Positions 8,801 to 16,815 of a DNA stretch of 64,000 nucleotides are shown here, in pieces. Location: positions 1 to 64,000 of the forward strand of contig NZ_JAIJZW010000008.1 in NCBI RefSeq assembly GCF_019753765.1, written 5' to 3'. The notes beneath the pieces are model-generated. The model saw only the letters and a program-made list of their open reading frames with translations, was not told the origin of the DNA and made no database searches. How positions within the stretch are numbered: position 1 is the stretch's first letter; each line of letters starts with the position of its first letter. The position numbers were made by a program, and so were the translations under genes. The DNA is from Microbacterium marinilacus (lineage in GTDB: Bacteria > Actinomycetota > Actinomycetes > Actinomycetales > Microbacteriaceae).

Positions 8801-11800
8801 CCCGCCGCCGCGCAGAACCAGCAGCCGTACGCGGTGCGCGACAGCCTCGCGATGCGTCCGGGCCGAGTGGTGGCCGCTCCCGTGCTCGAGAACGACTCCG
8901 ACCCCGACGGCGACCGCTTCGGCCTGATCCAGGGGGCGGAGGGGCTCATCCTCGGCGAGGACCCCGCCGTGGAGGCCGAGGCGGTGGGCAACCGCGTCAT
9001 CGTCACGGCGCCGGACCGGGAGCTCGAGACGTCGCTGCAGTACACGATCGAGGACGCGCGCGGCGCACGGGCGCAGGGCGTGCTGCAGATCACGGTCGAC
9101 GAGGACGTGCCGCTGCAGTCTCCCATCGCGCGCGACGACCGCGTGCTGATCGGCGACATCGATCCGGAGAGCCAGACGGCGGAGATCCCGCTGCTCGAGA
9201 ACGACGAGGACCCCGACGGCACCGCGGAGGCCCTCGAGATCGCGCTGGAGACCGACGACGGCGCCGAGCTCATCGGCGACGGCAGCGCGCGGGTGAGCGT
9301 GCAGGAGACGCGTCGCCTGATCGGCTACACCGTCACCGACGAGGACGGGCAGTCCTCGAAGGCGTTCATCCACGTGCCGGGCCAGGAGGATCTGCGGCCC
9401 ACCCTCCTCGACACCGAGCCCGCGCAGGTGCAGAGCGGCAAGTCGATCACGCTGCCCCTCGCGGACTACGTCAAGGCCGCCAGCGGCAACTCCGTCCGGC
9501 TGACGGAGGCGGAGAAGGTGACGTCCGGGCACGGCGACGGATCGTCGCTGGTGGTCGACGCGCAGACCCTCACCTACACCTCGGCCTATCGCTACTCGGG
9601 CAGCGATGCGGTGACGTTCGAGGTGACCGACGGGTCGGGGCCGGACGACCCGAAAGGGCGTGTCTCGACGCTCTCGATCCCGATCACGGTCACGGCGCCC
9701 GTCAACGAGCCGCCGGAGATGGTCGGCGCGTCCGTGCGAGTGGGGGCGGGCGACACCGAGCCCGGCGTGGTCGAGCTGTCGGGGCTGGCGACCGACATCG
9801 ACAACGATCCGCTCACGTTCGAGCTGGTGGAGGTGCCGGACGGCATCGAGGCCGCCATCGAGGGGTCGACGCTGAGCGTCACGGCCGAAGCCGATCAGAA
9901 GGGCACGGTCGGTACCATCACGGTCGGGGTCGACGACGGCGAGGAGAACCCCGAGAGCCCCGAGCCCGTCACCGCTCCGATCGAGGTGACGGTGACCGCG
10001 TCCACGCGGGAGCTGCCCGTCGCGACCGACGACACGTTCGCGGAGTGGAACCAGGGCGAGACGCTCACGGTGCCCGTCCTGGACAACGACGTCAACCCGT
10101 TCGCGGGCGAGGCGCCGCTCACCGTCACGAACGCGCAGCTCGAGGTGGGCTCGTCGCAGGACGCGAGCGTCGAGTTCGACGACGACAGCGTCTCGATCAC
10201 GCCCGCCGAGGACTTCCACGGCCGGCTCGTCGTGCGGTACCAGGTCGAGGATCAGACCGGAGACCCCGACCGGACGGCCGAGGCCCGCGTCAACGTGACC
10301 GTGCAGGGCCGCCCCGACGCGCCGCCGAAGGCGTCGGTGAGCAACGTGCAGAGCCGCCAGCTGACCCTCACCTGGCGTCCGCCCGCCGACAACGGCGCGT
10401 CGATCACCGAGTATCGCGTGACGGCCGTCAAGGGTGGCGAGTACGAGACCGTCTGCCCCGAGACGACGTGCACCCTGACGGGCCTGACGAACAACGTCAC
10501 GTACGCGTTCGCGGTGACCGCCGTGAACAAGGTGGGCGAGTCCGACGCGTCGCCGGCGAGCCAGGAGGGCCGTCCCGACGTGCGCCCGCACGTGCCCGCG
10601 GCGCCGCAGCTGCCGCAGTTCCGGGACGGGGGCCTGCAGGTGACCTGGAAGGCGCCCGGCAACGAGGGCTCGCCGATCACCAAGTACGAGCTCGAGATCA
10701 CCCCGGCCCCGCCGAACGGCGTGAACACCAAGACCGTGCCCGCGGGGGCGACCCAGCTGTGGTGGGACGGGCTGGCGAACGGCACCGCCTACACGGTGCG
10801 CGTGCGCGCCCACAACAGCGCGCCGGACCCGTCGGACTGGAGCCCGCAGTCGGGCACGAACATCCCCGCCAAGCCTCCCGCAGCGCCGGGCGCGGCGTCG
10901 GTCAAGCGACAGTCGTCCATCGGCAGCACTGCCGGCGGCGTCGAGGTGACGTGGCCCGCGGTTCAGGGCGCCGACGCCGGCGGGGACGCGGTCGACACCT
11001 ATCAGGTGCAGGCGTACCGCGGCGGCAACGCATACGGCGACGTGCACTCGACGTCGGGCACCCGCTACGTGGTGACGCTGCCGGCCAGCACCGCCGACTA
11101 CACCTTCCAGGTGCGGGCGAAGAACAAGGCCGGCTGGGGCGCCTGGAGCAAGGCGAGCACGCCGCTTCGGCAGTTCACCTCTCCCACCGCGCCGGGCACG
11201 CCGAACGTGAAGGCGGGCGACGGCTGGGTGGAGGCGTCGTGGTCGGCGGCGACCGCCGAGGGCGCGAGCTCCGGCGAGATCCAGTACTCGTACAGCGTCA
11301 ACGGCGGCGCGTGGACGCCGGTCGGCACCGCGACGTCGGCGACGATCGGCGGCCTGCAGAACGGCACCTCGTACCGGGTCGCGGTGCGCGCCCACGCGGT
11401 CGCCGGCGGCGTGCAGTCCGAGTCCGGCCCCGCGTCCGCGCAGTCGTCGGCGGCCGTGCCCTTCGGGCCTCCCGCCGCGCCCGCCGCGCAGGCGGTGCCG
11501 TCAGGCGCAGAGAACCGGGCCATCACGTACTCGTGGAGCAGCCCCGCCAACTCGAACGGTCGCGACATCACGGCGCTCGAGATCAGCGTCGACGGCGGCG
11601 CCTGGCAGAGCAGGCCGCTCAGCGACAGCGAGCAGGTGCAGTACGACTACGAGCAGACGCACACCATCGCCGTGCGCGTGCAGAACTCCGAGGGTCAGTG
11701 GAGCGCCGAGACGTCGGCGAGCGGCCGCACCGCCGACCGGCCGAAGCCCGCGGCCACCGTCAGCGCGTCGGAGCGCAACCGTGGGGTCGGGGACGGGTGC

Positions 11801-12049
11801 AACGGCCGGTGCCACTACCTGCAGCTGAACTACGAGAACTTCCCCGCCGGCGACTACTCCATCGTGTGCCGCGACTACAACGACGGCGGTTCGGGGTTCG
11901 CGACCGTGAAGAGGACGCTCTCCGGAGCGGGCAGCTCCGAGCTGGGGTGCTTCTACGGCTTCGAGGGGAAGGAAGTATGGCTCGATGTCACCGGGCCCAA
12001 CGGCTTCAGCCTCTCCACGCCGAGATGGATCTACCAGCACCCGTCATGA
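5870..12049 (+). CDS. Giant secreted/anchored protein with cadherin-like Ig repeats and fibronectin type III domains
   Basis: A 2059-residue protein. Residues about 13-35 form a signal-anchor. About 40-400 is a beta-rich region without an obvious name. From about 405 to 1480 there is a chain of Ig-like repeats of roughly 90-100 residues, each marked by VLDNDSDPDGD-type Asp/Asn motifs likely to bind calcium. From about 1484 there are five fibronectin type III-like domains (starting near 1484, 1574, 1669, 1772 and 1867). The last 95 residues contain four Cys (NGRCHY, SIVCRDY, LGCFYG) that may form disulfides. No sorting motif or C-terminal membrane helix is seen, so the N-terminal helix may be the anchor. 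It is the first gene of an operon with moxR, DUF58, transglutaminase-like, FHA, PP2C and kinase genes, so its display or assembly is probably under phospho-control (inference). Confidence 0.85.
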   Translation: MTAMSWLHVRPRTLAGAAIVSVAAIGITTMAVAYEGNPTTELELNDGAVWITKTDQQLVGHFNAESEVLDGRFAAPTADYDVLQDGDRALVHDLGDDTLGAIDTAAVALGESVQLPADALVDYAASTIAVLDVAKGALHVVPYGGLGEFSVAAAKPVLDKLGENAVVTVGRDGTVYAVSPERSTLYTLPVTPEGDVDKDTIREQELEGVGEGAVLSITSVGEVPVLLDEDAGAVIVPDGPTLPLDEPDDARLALDAADGDAVVVATRTQLLRLPLDGSDPTATPAGATSGTPAEPVWLNGCAYGAWMESGRFLRDCVGEADDLSSAIRDYKAGGELRFRVNRDVVMLNDVMSGAAWLASDVLQKVDNWDDLTPPKGDGVENPDPTTVQVPDPSPPDRGEDNTPPIANPDRFGVRAGASTILPVLDNDSDPDGDVLVISLPDGSPPGVEVQLINDGTSLQIAVPAGVTSVDSFRYEISDGRPGGTAETTVGIDVHPDAENAAPKQLREIAVPVETGSSVTYNVLPDWIDPDGDNIYLESVTPAEGDEAEFTADGRITYRAISGNQGPTDVNITVSDGDASMTGVFKLDVRASGSTPPLATADHMVVRAGQQGTVAPLANDLSASDEPLELTQVSEVQGASIVTDYASDTFTFESGTVGTYYVDYLVTTSGTAPVPGIVRVDVIEPVESDDPPVAVRDVALLPVGGDALVNVLANDSDPAGGVLVVQSVEAAEDSGVSVSVLGHESLRVTDRGMTTEGGEVTIRYTISNGAASAEGEVVVIALPSPSKLRAPVVNPDSAVVRVGDVVTIPVLENDYHPNDDEFHVDPELVEVPDPAAGEAFVSQDGVRFRAGDQPGTVYVTYAAVDSTGQRAATQVAIQVMPLDDENNNTPRPEDIEARALAGTQTTIAIPLDRIDGDGDSVELIGLASGPKKGTIVETGADRLVYEAFRDASGLDTFAYRVRDPFGAEATATIRVGIAPAAAQNQQPYAVRDSLAMRPGRVVAAPVLENDSDPDGDRFGLIQGAEGLILGEDPAVEAEAVGNRVIVTAPDRELETSLQYTIEDARGARAQGVLQITVDEDVPLQSPIARDDRVLIGDIDPESQTAEIPLLENDEDPDGTAEALEIALETDDGAELIGDGSARVSVQETRRLIGYTVTDEDGQSSKAFIHVPGQEDLRPTLLDTEPAQVQSGKSITLPLADYVKAASGNSVRLTEAEKVTSGHGDGSSLVVDAQTLTYTSAYRYSGSDAVTFEVTDGSGPDDPKGRVSTLSIPITVTAPVNEPPEMVGASVRVGAGDTEPGVVELSGLATDIDNDPLTFELVEVPDGIEAAIEGSTLSVTAEADQKGTVGTITVGVDDGEENPESPEPVTAPIEVTVTASTRELPVATDDTFAEWNQGETLTVPVLDNDVNPFAGEAPLTVTNAQLEVGSSQDASVEFDDDSVSITPAEDFHGRLVVRYQVEDQTGDPDRTAEARVNVTVQGRPDAPPKASVSNVQSRQLTLTWRPPADNGASITEYRVTAVKGGEYETVCPETTCTLTGLTNNVTYAFAVTAVNKVGESDASPASQEGRPDVRPHVPAAPQLPQFRDGGLQVTWKAPGNEGSPITKYELEITPAPPNGVNTKTVPAGATQLWWDGLANGTAYTVRVRAHNSAPDPSDWSPQSGTNIPAKPPAAPGAASVKRQSSIGSTAGGVEVTWPAVQGADAGGDAVDTYQVQAYRGGNAYGDVHSTSGTRYVVTLPASTADYTFQVRAKNKAGWGAWSKASTPLRQFTSPTAPGTPNVKAGDGWVEASWSAATAEGASSGEIQYSYSVNGGAWTPVGTATSATIGGLQNGTSYRVAVRAHAVAGGVQSESGPASAQSSAAVPFGPPAAPAAQAVPSGAENRAITYSWSSPANSNGRDITALEISVDGGAWQSRPLSDSEQVQYDYEQTHTIAVRVQNSEGQWSAETSASGRTADRPKPAATVSASERNRGVGDGCNGRCHYLQLNYENFPAGDYSIVCRDYNDGGSGFATVKRTLSGAGSSELGCFYGFEGKEVWLDVTGPNGFSLSTPRWIYQHPS

Positions 12050-12122
12050 CCTCCGCCCCCTCTCCGCAGCCTCACCGTCGACCACTCCTGCAGCACCCGT
12101 CCTTCCAGAGAAAGAGCGCGCG

Positions 12123-13094
12123 ATGACGATGACCCCCGAACAGGCGACCTGGTTCCAGGGCACCTTCGGCCGACTGGTCGACAACGTCGACCGCGCGCTG
12201 ATGGGCAAGAGCGAGATCGTGGGCCTCGTGCTCGCGGCGATGCTCGCCGAGGGGCACGTGCTGCTCGAGGATGCGCCGGGCACGGGCAAGACCAGCCTGG
12301 CGAAGGCACTGGCGGCGACCGTGCAGGGCACGTCCAACCGCATCCAGTTCACGCCCGACCTGCTGCCGAGCGACGTGACCGGTGTGACGATCTACGACCA
12401 GCAGACGCACACGTTCGAGTTCCACCGCGGCCCGGTGTTCGCCTCCATCGTGCTGGCGGACGAGATCAACCGCGCGTCGCCCAAGACGCAGTCGGCGCTG
12501 CTCGAGGTCATGGAGGAGTCGCGCGTCACCGTCGACGGCACCCCGCACGAGGTGGGTCGCCCGTTCCTCGTCATCGCCACGCAGAACCCCATCGAGCAGG
12601 CCGGCACCTACAAGCTGCCCGAGGCGCAGCTCGACCGCTTCCTCATCAAGACGTCGATCGGCTACCCGACGCTCGAGGTCACGGAGCGCATCCTGGCCGG
12701 CTCGGCCGACCGCAACCCGTCGGCCGGTCTGACCGCCATCATCACCACGAGCGCGGTCGCCGACATGGCCGACCTCGCCGCGACCGTCCATGTCGAGCCC
12801 GCCGTCCTGCGCTACGTCGCCGAGCTGGCGGAGACCACCCGCACGGACAAGGACGCCCGGCTGGGGGTCTCGGTGCGCGGTGCGATCGCGATCGTGCGCC
12901 TCGCGAAGGTCTGGGCGGCCGCGCAGGGACGCCACTACGTGATCCCCGACGACATCAAGGCGCTGTCGCAGCCCGTGTGGGCCCACCGCCTCGTCATGGA
13001 CCCCGAGGCCGAGTTCGTCGGCACGACCCCCGAGACCGTGATCGCGCGCGTGCTCGACAAGGTCGCCGCCCCGCAGACCCGCGCCGCCGTCTGA
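12123..13094 (+). CDS. MoxR-family AAA+ ATPase
   Basis: A 323-residue AAA+ protein with Walker A (EDAPGTGKTSLAKAL), Walker B (IVLADEINRASPKTQSALLEVMEE) and sensor block (IATQNPIEQAGTYKLPEAQLDRF). MoxR proteins act as chaperone-like ATPases that help assemble or activate partner complexes. They are almost always encoded beside DUF58 and transglutaminase-like proteins, exactly as here. ATG 12123 is preferred over longer in-frame starts because it follows an agagaaagag purine stretch and begins the conserved domain. The gene starts 73 bases after the giant Ig protein. Confidence 0.9.
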   Translation: MTMTPEQATWFQGTFGRLVDNVDRALMGKSEIVGLVLAAMLAEGHVLLEDAPGTGKTSLAKALAATVQGTSNRIQFTPDLLPSDVTGVTIYDQQTHTFEFHRGPVFASIVLADEINRASPKTQSALLEVMEESRVTVDGTPHEVGRPFLVIATQNPIEQAGTYKLPEAQLDRFLIKTSIGYPTLEVTERILAGSADRNPSAGLTAIITTSAVADMADLAATVHVEPAVLRYVAELAETTRTDKDARLGVSVRGAIAIVRLAKVWAAAQGRHYVIPDDIKALSQPVWAHRLVMDPEAEFVGTTPETVIARVLDKVAAPQTRAAV

Positions 13095-13116
13095 TCAGGA
13101 CGATCCGAGCCCGCCG

Positions 13117-14403
13117 ATGACGACCCCCACGAGCGCAGAGACCGCGGACGCCCCCGCGGCGGCCCCCGCCCGCGACGACCGCCCCGCCCAGGCGAGCTGG
13201 CGGGAGGTCGCGCTGTACGCGGCCGGGCGCGCCGCCGTGGCGGGTCGCCGTGCCGCGGGGGTGGTGCGTCCGATCGGATGGGTGGCGATCGGCGCGGGAG
13301 CACTGCTGTGGGTCGTCGGGCTGTGGCTCGGGTGGCGGGAGGTCACGACCGCCGCGGTCGTCGTGACCTCGGTGGTGGCGCTGTGCCTGCTGTTCCTGAT
13401 CGGGCGCACGACCTACGACGTGGGCCTCGACCTCACCCGCACGCGCGTCGTCGTGGGCGAGCGGGCGGTGGGCGCGCTCTCGCTCGCCAACTCCGGGCAG
13501 CGGCCGATCCTGCCCTCCCGCGTCGTGCTGCCGGTGGGCGCGGGGCGCGGGGTGTTCGGCATCAGGCACCTCGCCCCGGGCGAGCAGATCGAGGAGCTGT
13601 TCGCGATCCCGACCCCGCGGCGCACCGTGCTGCCGGTCGGCCCCGTGAGCATCGTCCGCGGCGATCCGCTGGGCCTGTTCGAGCGCGTCGACAGCCGCGA
13701 CGAGCCCGTCGACCTGTTCGTGCATCCGAAGACCGTGCGCTTCGACGGCCAGTCGCTCGGCTTCGTGCGCGACCTCGAGGGAATGATCTCGCGCGAGCTC
13801 GCGCGGGACGACATCTCGTTCCACGCCCTGTCCGAGTATCAGCCGGGCGACGACCTGCGCCACGTGCACTGGCGGTCGACGGCGCGCACCGGCACGCTCA
13901 TGGTGCGGACGTACGAGCAGACCCGCCGCTCGCACTTCGTGATCGGCCTGTCGAGCCATCCCGGCGAGTACGCCGACCCGGACGAGTTCGAGCTGGCCGT
14001 CTCGGCCGCGGGCTCCCTGGGGCTTCGCGCGCTGCGGGACTCCTACCGGGTGGATGTGCGCACCCAGGCCGGCACACTGCGCACGGACAGCCCCAGGCAC
14101 CTGCTCGACTCCCTGTCGGGGGTCGAGAGCACGCGGCCGCGCAGCGGCGGCACCGCCGCACTCGCGGGGGCGATCGCCGCGGCCGCCCCCGCCGCCAGCG
14201 TCGTGGTGCTGGCCTGCGGCAGCCGTGTGCCGGCGTCCCAGCTGCAGGCGGCGATCTCGCGGCTGCCCGCCGACTCGCGTGTGCTCGCCGTGGTCGCGGC
14301 ACTCGGCGAGGAGCCGGGCCGTCGACGCATCGGCGACGCCGACGTGGTCACCATCGGCGCGCTCGACCAGCTGCCGCCGTCGCTTCGGAGGGTGCTCGGA
14401 TGA
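13117..14403 (+). CDS. DUF58 domain membrane protein
   Basis: 428 residues. A disordered Ala/Pro start is followed by two membrane helices (residues about 45-100), then a cytoplasmic domain with the DUF58 signature YQPGDDLRHVHWRSTARTGTLMVRTYEQ near residue 245. DUF58 proteins are usual partners of MoxR ATPases and carry a von Willebrand-like fold. The exact role is unknown. Its stop overlaps the next start by ATGA. Confidence 0.85.
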   Translation: MTTPTSAETADAPAAAPARDDRPAQASWREVALYAAGRAAVAGRRAAGVVRPIGWVAIGAGALLWVVGLWLGWREVTTAAVVVTSVVALCLLFLIGRTTYDVGLDLTRTRVVVGERAVGALSLANSGQRPILPSRVVLPVGAGRGVFGIRHLAPGEQIEELFAIPTPRRTVLPVGPVSIVRGDPLGLFERVDSRDEPVDLFVHPKTVRFDGQSLGFVRDLEGMISRELARDDISFHALSEYQPGDDLRHVHWRSTARTGTLMVRTYEQTRRSHFVIGLSSHPGEYADPDEFELAVSAAGSLGLRALRDSYRVDVRTQAGTLRTDSPRHLLDSLSGVESTRPRSGGTAALAGAIAAAAPAASVVVLACGSRVPASQLQAAISRLPADSRVLAVVAALGEEPGRRRIGDADVVTIGALDQLPPSLRRVLG

Positions 14404-16814
14404 CCTCGACGCTGGAGGCCTCTGGCGGCGGTGCGCCCGCCGACGAGGCCGCGCCGCCGCAGCCACCCGCCGCGCCGCGCCGCGCTGTCGCGAAGCCCGC
14501 CCCCGCGCCCCTCGAAGCACGTCGCTGGGTGCTCGACCTGGGAGCGTCGGCGCTGCTGATGCTCGTCGCCGTGATCGGGTTCTGGCCGACGTTCGAGAGC
14601 CCCGTGGTGCTGCTCGCGGGCCTGGGCGGACTGATCCTCGGGCTCGGCATCGCGGCCCTCGGAGCCCTGCGCCGGTGGGGCATCCTGCTGGTAGCCGCCG
14701 GCGTCGTCGTGGCGTACTTCCTGCTGGGAGGTCCGCTCGCCCTGCCGCACACCACGATCGTCGGCGTGCTGCCCAGCCTCGAGACCCTCCAGAAGCTGGC
14801 GCTCGGGGTCGTCACGTCGTGGAAGTCGCTGCTGACCACCGTGCCGCCCGTCGCACCGCAGGACGGCCACCTCATCGTGCCGTTCCTCCTGCTGCTGGTG
14901 TTCTCCACCCTCACGGCCAGCCTCGCGCTGCGGGTGAGACCCGCGGCCTGGGCGCTGCTGCCAGCGGGCGCGACCATCGCGCTGCAGATCGCCCTCGGCA
15001 CGTCCGAGGTGGCGGCTCCCGTCCTGCAGGGCATCCTGCTCGGCGTCGTCGCGATCGCCTGGGTCGCCGTGAGGGAGGCCTGGGCGCCGACGCGCAGCGC
15101 CGTGGCCGTCGCCTCCGAGGACCAGCCCCACGAGGACAGGCGACACGTGATCCGGCGCGTCGCGACCGCCGCCGGCGTGCTCGGCGTGGCCGCCGCCGTC
15201 GGCGGGGTCTCGACGCTGTTCGCCCCGCCGAACGAGATCCGCTATGTGATCCGCGACGTCATCATCCCGCCGTTCGACATCCGCCAGTTCCCGAGCCCGC
15301 TGCAGGACTTCCGGATCTACGTCGACGACTTCGCCGACGAGCCCCTGTTCACCGCGACCGGTCTTCCGGACGGCGCGCGGGTGAGGCTCGGCACGATGGA
15401 CGCGTATTCGGGTGTCGTCTACAACGTCTCCGACTCCTCCAGCGCGTTCACGCCGCTGCGCTCGAACATGGCGGCCGGAGTGGACGGCGAGACCGCCGAG
15501 GTGCGCGTGGAGATCGGCGCGTACCGCGACGTCTGGCTGCCCGATGTCGGTCAGGTGGACGCCGTCGAGTTCGAGGGAGGGCGTGCGGAGGAGCTGCGCC
15601 GCGCGACCTACTACAACCCCTCGACGGGGACGGGCGTCGTGACCGCGGGCCTGGCCGAGGGAGACGCGTACACCTTCACCACCGTCGTGCCGTCCGTGCC
15701 CGACGAGGCGACGCTCGCCGAGGATGCGTTCGCGCAGGTGGAGGTGCCGCAGCCCGTCGCCGTTCCGGAGCGGCTGGGCGAGCTCGCGGCCGACGCCATC
15801 TCGGAGGCGGCGGCGAAGACGCCGTTCGAGAAGGTCAAGGCGCTGCAGACCTTCCTCGTCGAGGGCGGCTTCTTCAGCCACGGTCTCGACGAGGCCGAGT
15901 TCTCGCCGTCCGGACACGGCTCCGCGCGGCTGGCCACCATGACCAGCGCCGACCAGATGGTCGGCGACGACGAGCAGTACGCGGCGGTCATGGCGCTGAT
16001 GGCGCACGAGGTAGGCATCCCGGCGCGCGTGGTGATGGGCTTCCACGCCGAGGAGTCCGACGGTGGGCAGCTGGTCGCGAACGGCGACAACCTGCATGCG
16101 TGGGTCGAAGTGGCGTTCGCCGACTCCGGCTGGGTCGCCTTCGACGCGACGCCGGACGAGGACAAGGAGCCGAAGGACCAGACGACGCAGCCGAAGACCG
16201 ATCCCCAGCCCATGCCGCTGCAGCCGCCCCCGCCCCCGAAGGAGGACGCGGACGAGCCGCCGCTCGTGCCCGACGACCGCGAGGCGGAGGACGACGACGA
16301 GCCGCTGCCCGGATACCTGGGGCTCGCGCTGGCGATCGGCGGCATCAGCCTGGGCACCATCGCGCTGCTGCTCGCGCCTTTCGTCATCATCGGTGCGATC
16401 AAGGCGGCGCGCCGCCGCAAGCGCCGCCAGGCGCAGGCGCCGGCCGACCGGATGAGCGGCGGCTGGGACGAGCTCATGGACCGCGCCGTCGACTTCGGTC
16501 GGGGAGTCCCCGCCGGCGGAACCCGCTACGAGCAGTCGGCGCAGCTGGTGGCGACGCTCGAGGAGCCGCGCGTGGCGACGCTCGCGGTCCGCGCCGACGC
16601 CGGGGTGTTCGGCCCCGGGGAGCCGACCGACGGGGAGATCGAGGCGTTCTGGACCGAGGTCGACGAGGTCGTCGGCGGCATGAGCAGCAGGGCCTCGCTG
16701 TGGAAGAGACTACGAGCACGGCTGAACCTCCGCTCGCTGACCCAGGGCTCGTCGGTGGCGACGCGCGTGCGGTCGTTGCGCGAGCAGGTCTCGGCGAGAA
16801 GGAAGGAACGCTGA
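14400..16814 (+). CDS. TgpA-like transglutaminase-fold membrane protein, catalytic Cys replaced by Asp
   Basis: 804 residues with five or more N-terminal membrane helices (about 45-240), a large extracytoplasmic part carrying a transglutaminase-like domain (about 480-590), a Pro/Asp/Glu-rich linker, one more membrane helix (about 640-665) and a cytoplasmic basic tail. In active relatives the domain reads GxCEQ. Here it is GDDEQYA (522-528), so the nucleophile position 524 is Asp. The His (NLHAWVEV, H566) and Asp (FDATPDE, D582) of the triad remain. The protein is therefore probably a non-catalytic binding or scaffold module. It is coupled to DUF58 and followed one base after its stop by the RDD-FHA gene. 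Confidence 0.85.
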   Translation: MTSTLEASGGGAPADEAAPPQPPAAPRRAVAKPAPAPLEARRWVLDLGASALLMLVAVIGFWPTFESPVVLLAGLGGLILGLGIAALGALRRWGILLVAAGVVVAYFLLGGPLALPHTTIVGVLPSLETLQKLALGVVTSWKSLLTTVPPVAPQDGHLIVPFLLLLVFSTLTASLALRVRPAAWALLPAGATIALQIALGTSEVAAPVLQGILLGVVAIAWVAVREAWAPTRSAVAVASEDQPHEDRRHVIRRVATAAGVLGVAAAVGGVSTLFAPPNEIRYVIRDVIIPPFDIRQFPSPLQDFRIYVDDFADEPLFTATGLPDGARVRLGTMDAYSGVVYNVSDSSSAFTPLRSNMAAGVDGETAEVRVEIGAYRDVWLPDVGQVDAVEFEGGRAEELRRATYYNPSTGTGVVTAGLAEGDAYTFTTVVPSVPDEATLAEDAFAQVEVPQPVAVPERLGELAADAISEAAAKTPFEKVKALQTFLVEGGFFSHGLDEAEFSPSGHGSARLATMTSADQMVGDDEQYAAVMALMAHEVGIPARVVMGFHAEESDGGQLVANGDNLHAWVEVAFADSGWVAFDATPDEDKEPKDQTTQPKTDPQPMPLQPPPPPKEDADEPPLVPDDREAEDDDEPLPGYLGLALAIGGISLGTIALLLAPFVIIGAIKAARRRKRRQAQAPADRMSGGWDELMDRAVDFGRGVPAGGTRYEQSAQLVATLEEPRVATLAVRADAGVFGPGEPTDGEIEAFWTEVDEVVGGMSSRASLWKRLRARLNLRSLTQGSSVATRVRSLREQVSARRKER

Positions 16815-16815
16815 C

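Noticed and set aside
6757..12126. Very long overlapping open frames in and against the Ig-protein gene (6757-12126 plus, 7196-11395 minus)
   Set aside because: They are rich in Arg/Ala/Gly with no domain, which is the usual shadow of GC-rich codon bias; the real frame has clear Ig and FnIII repeats.
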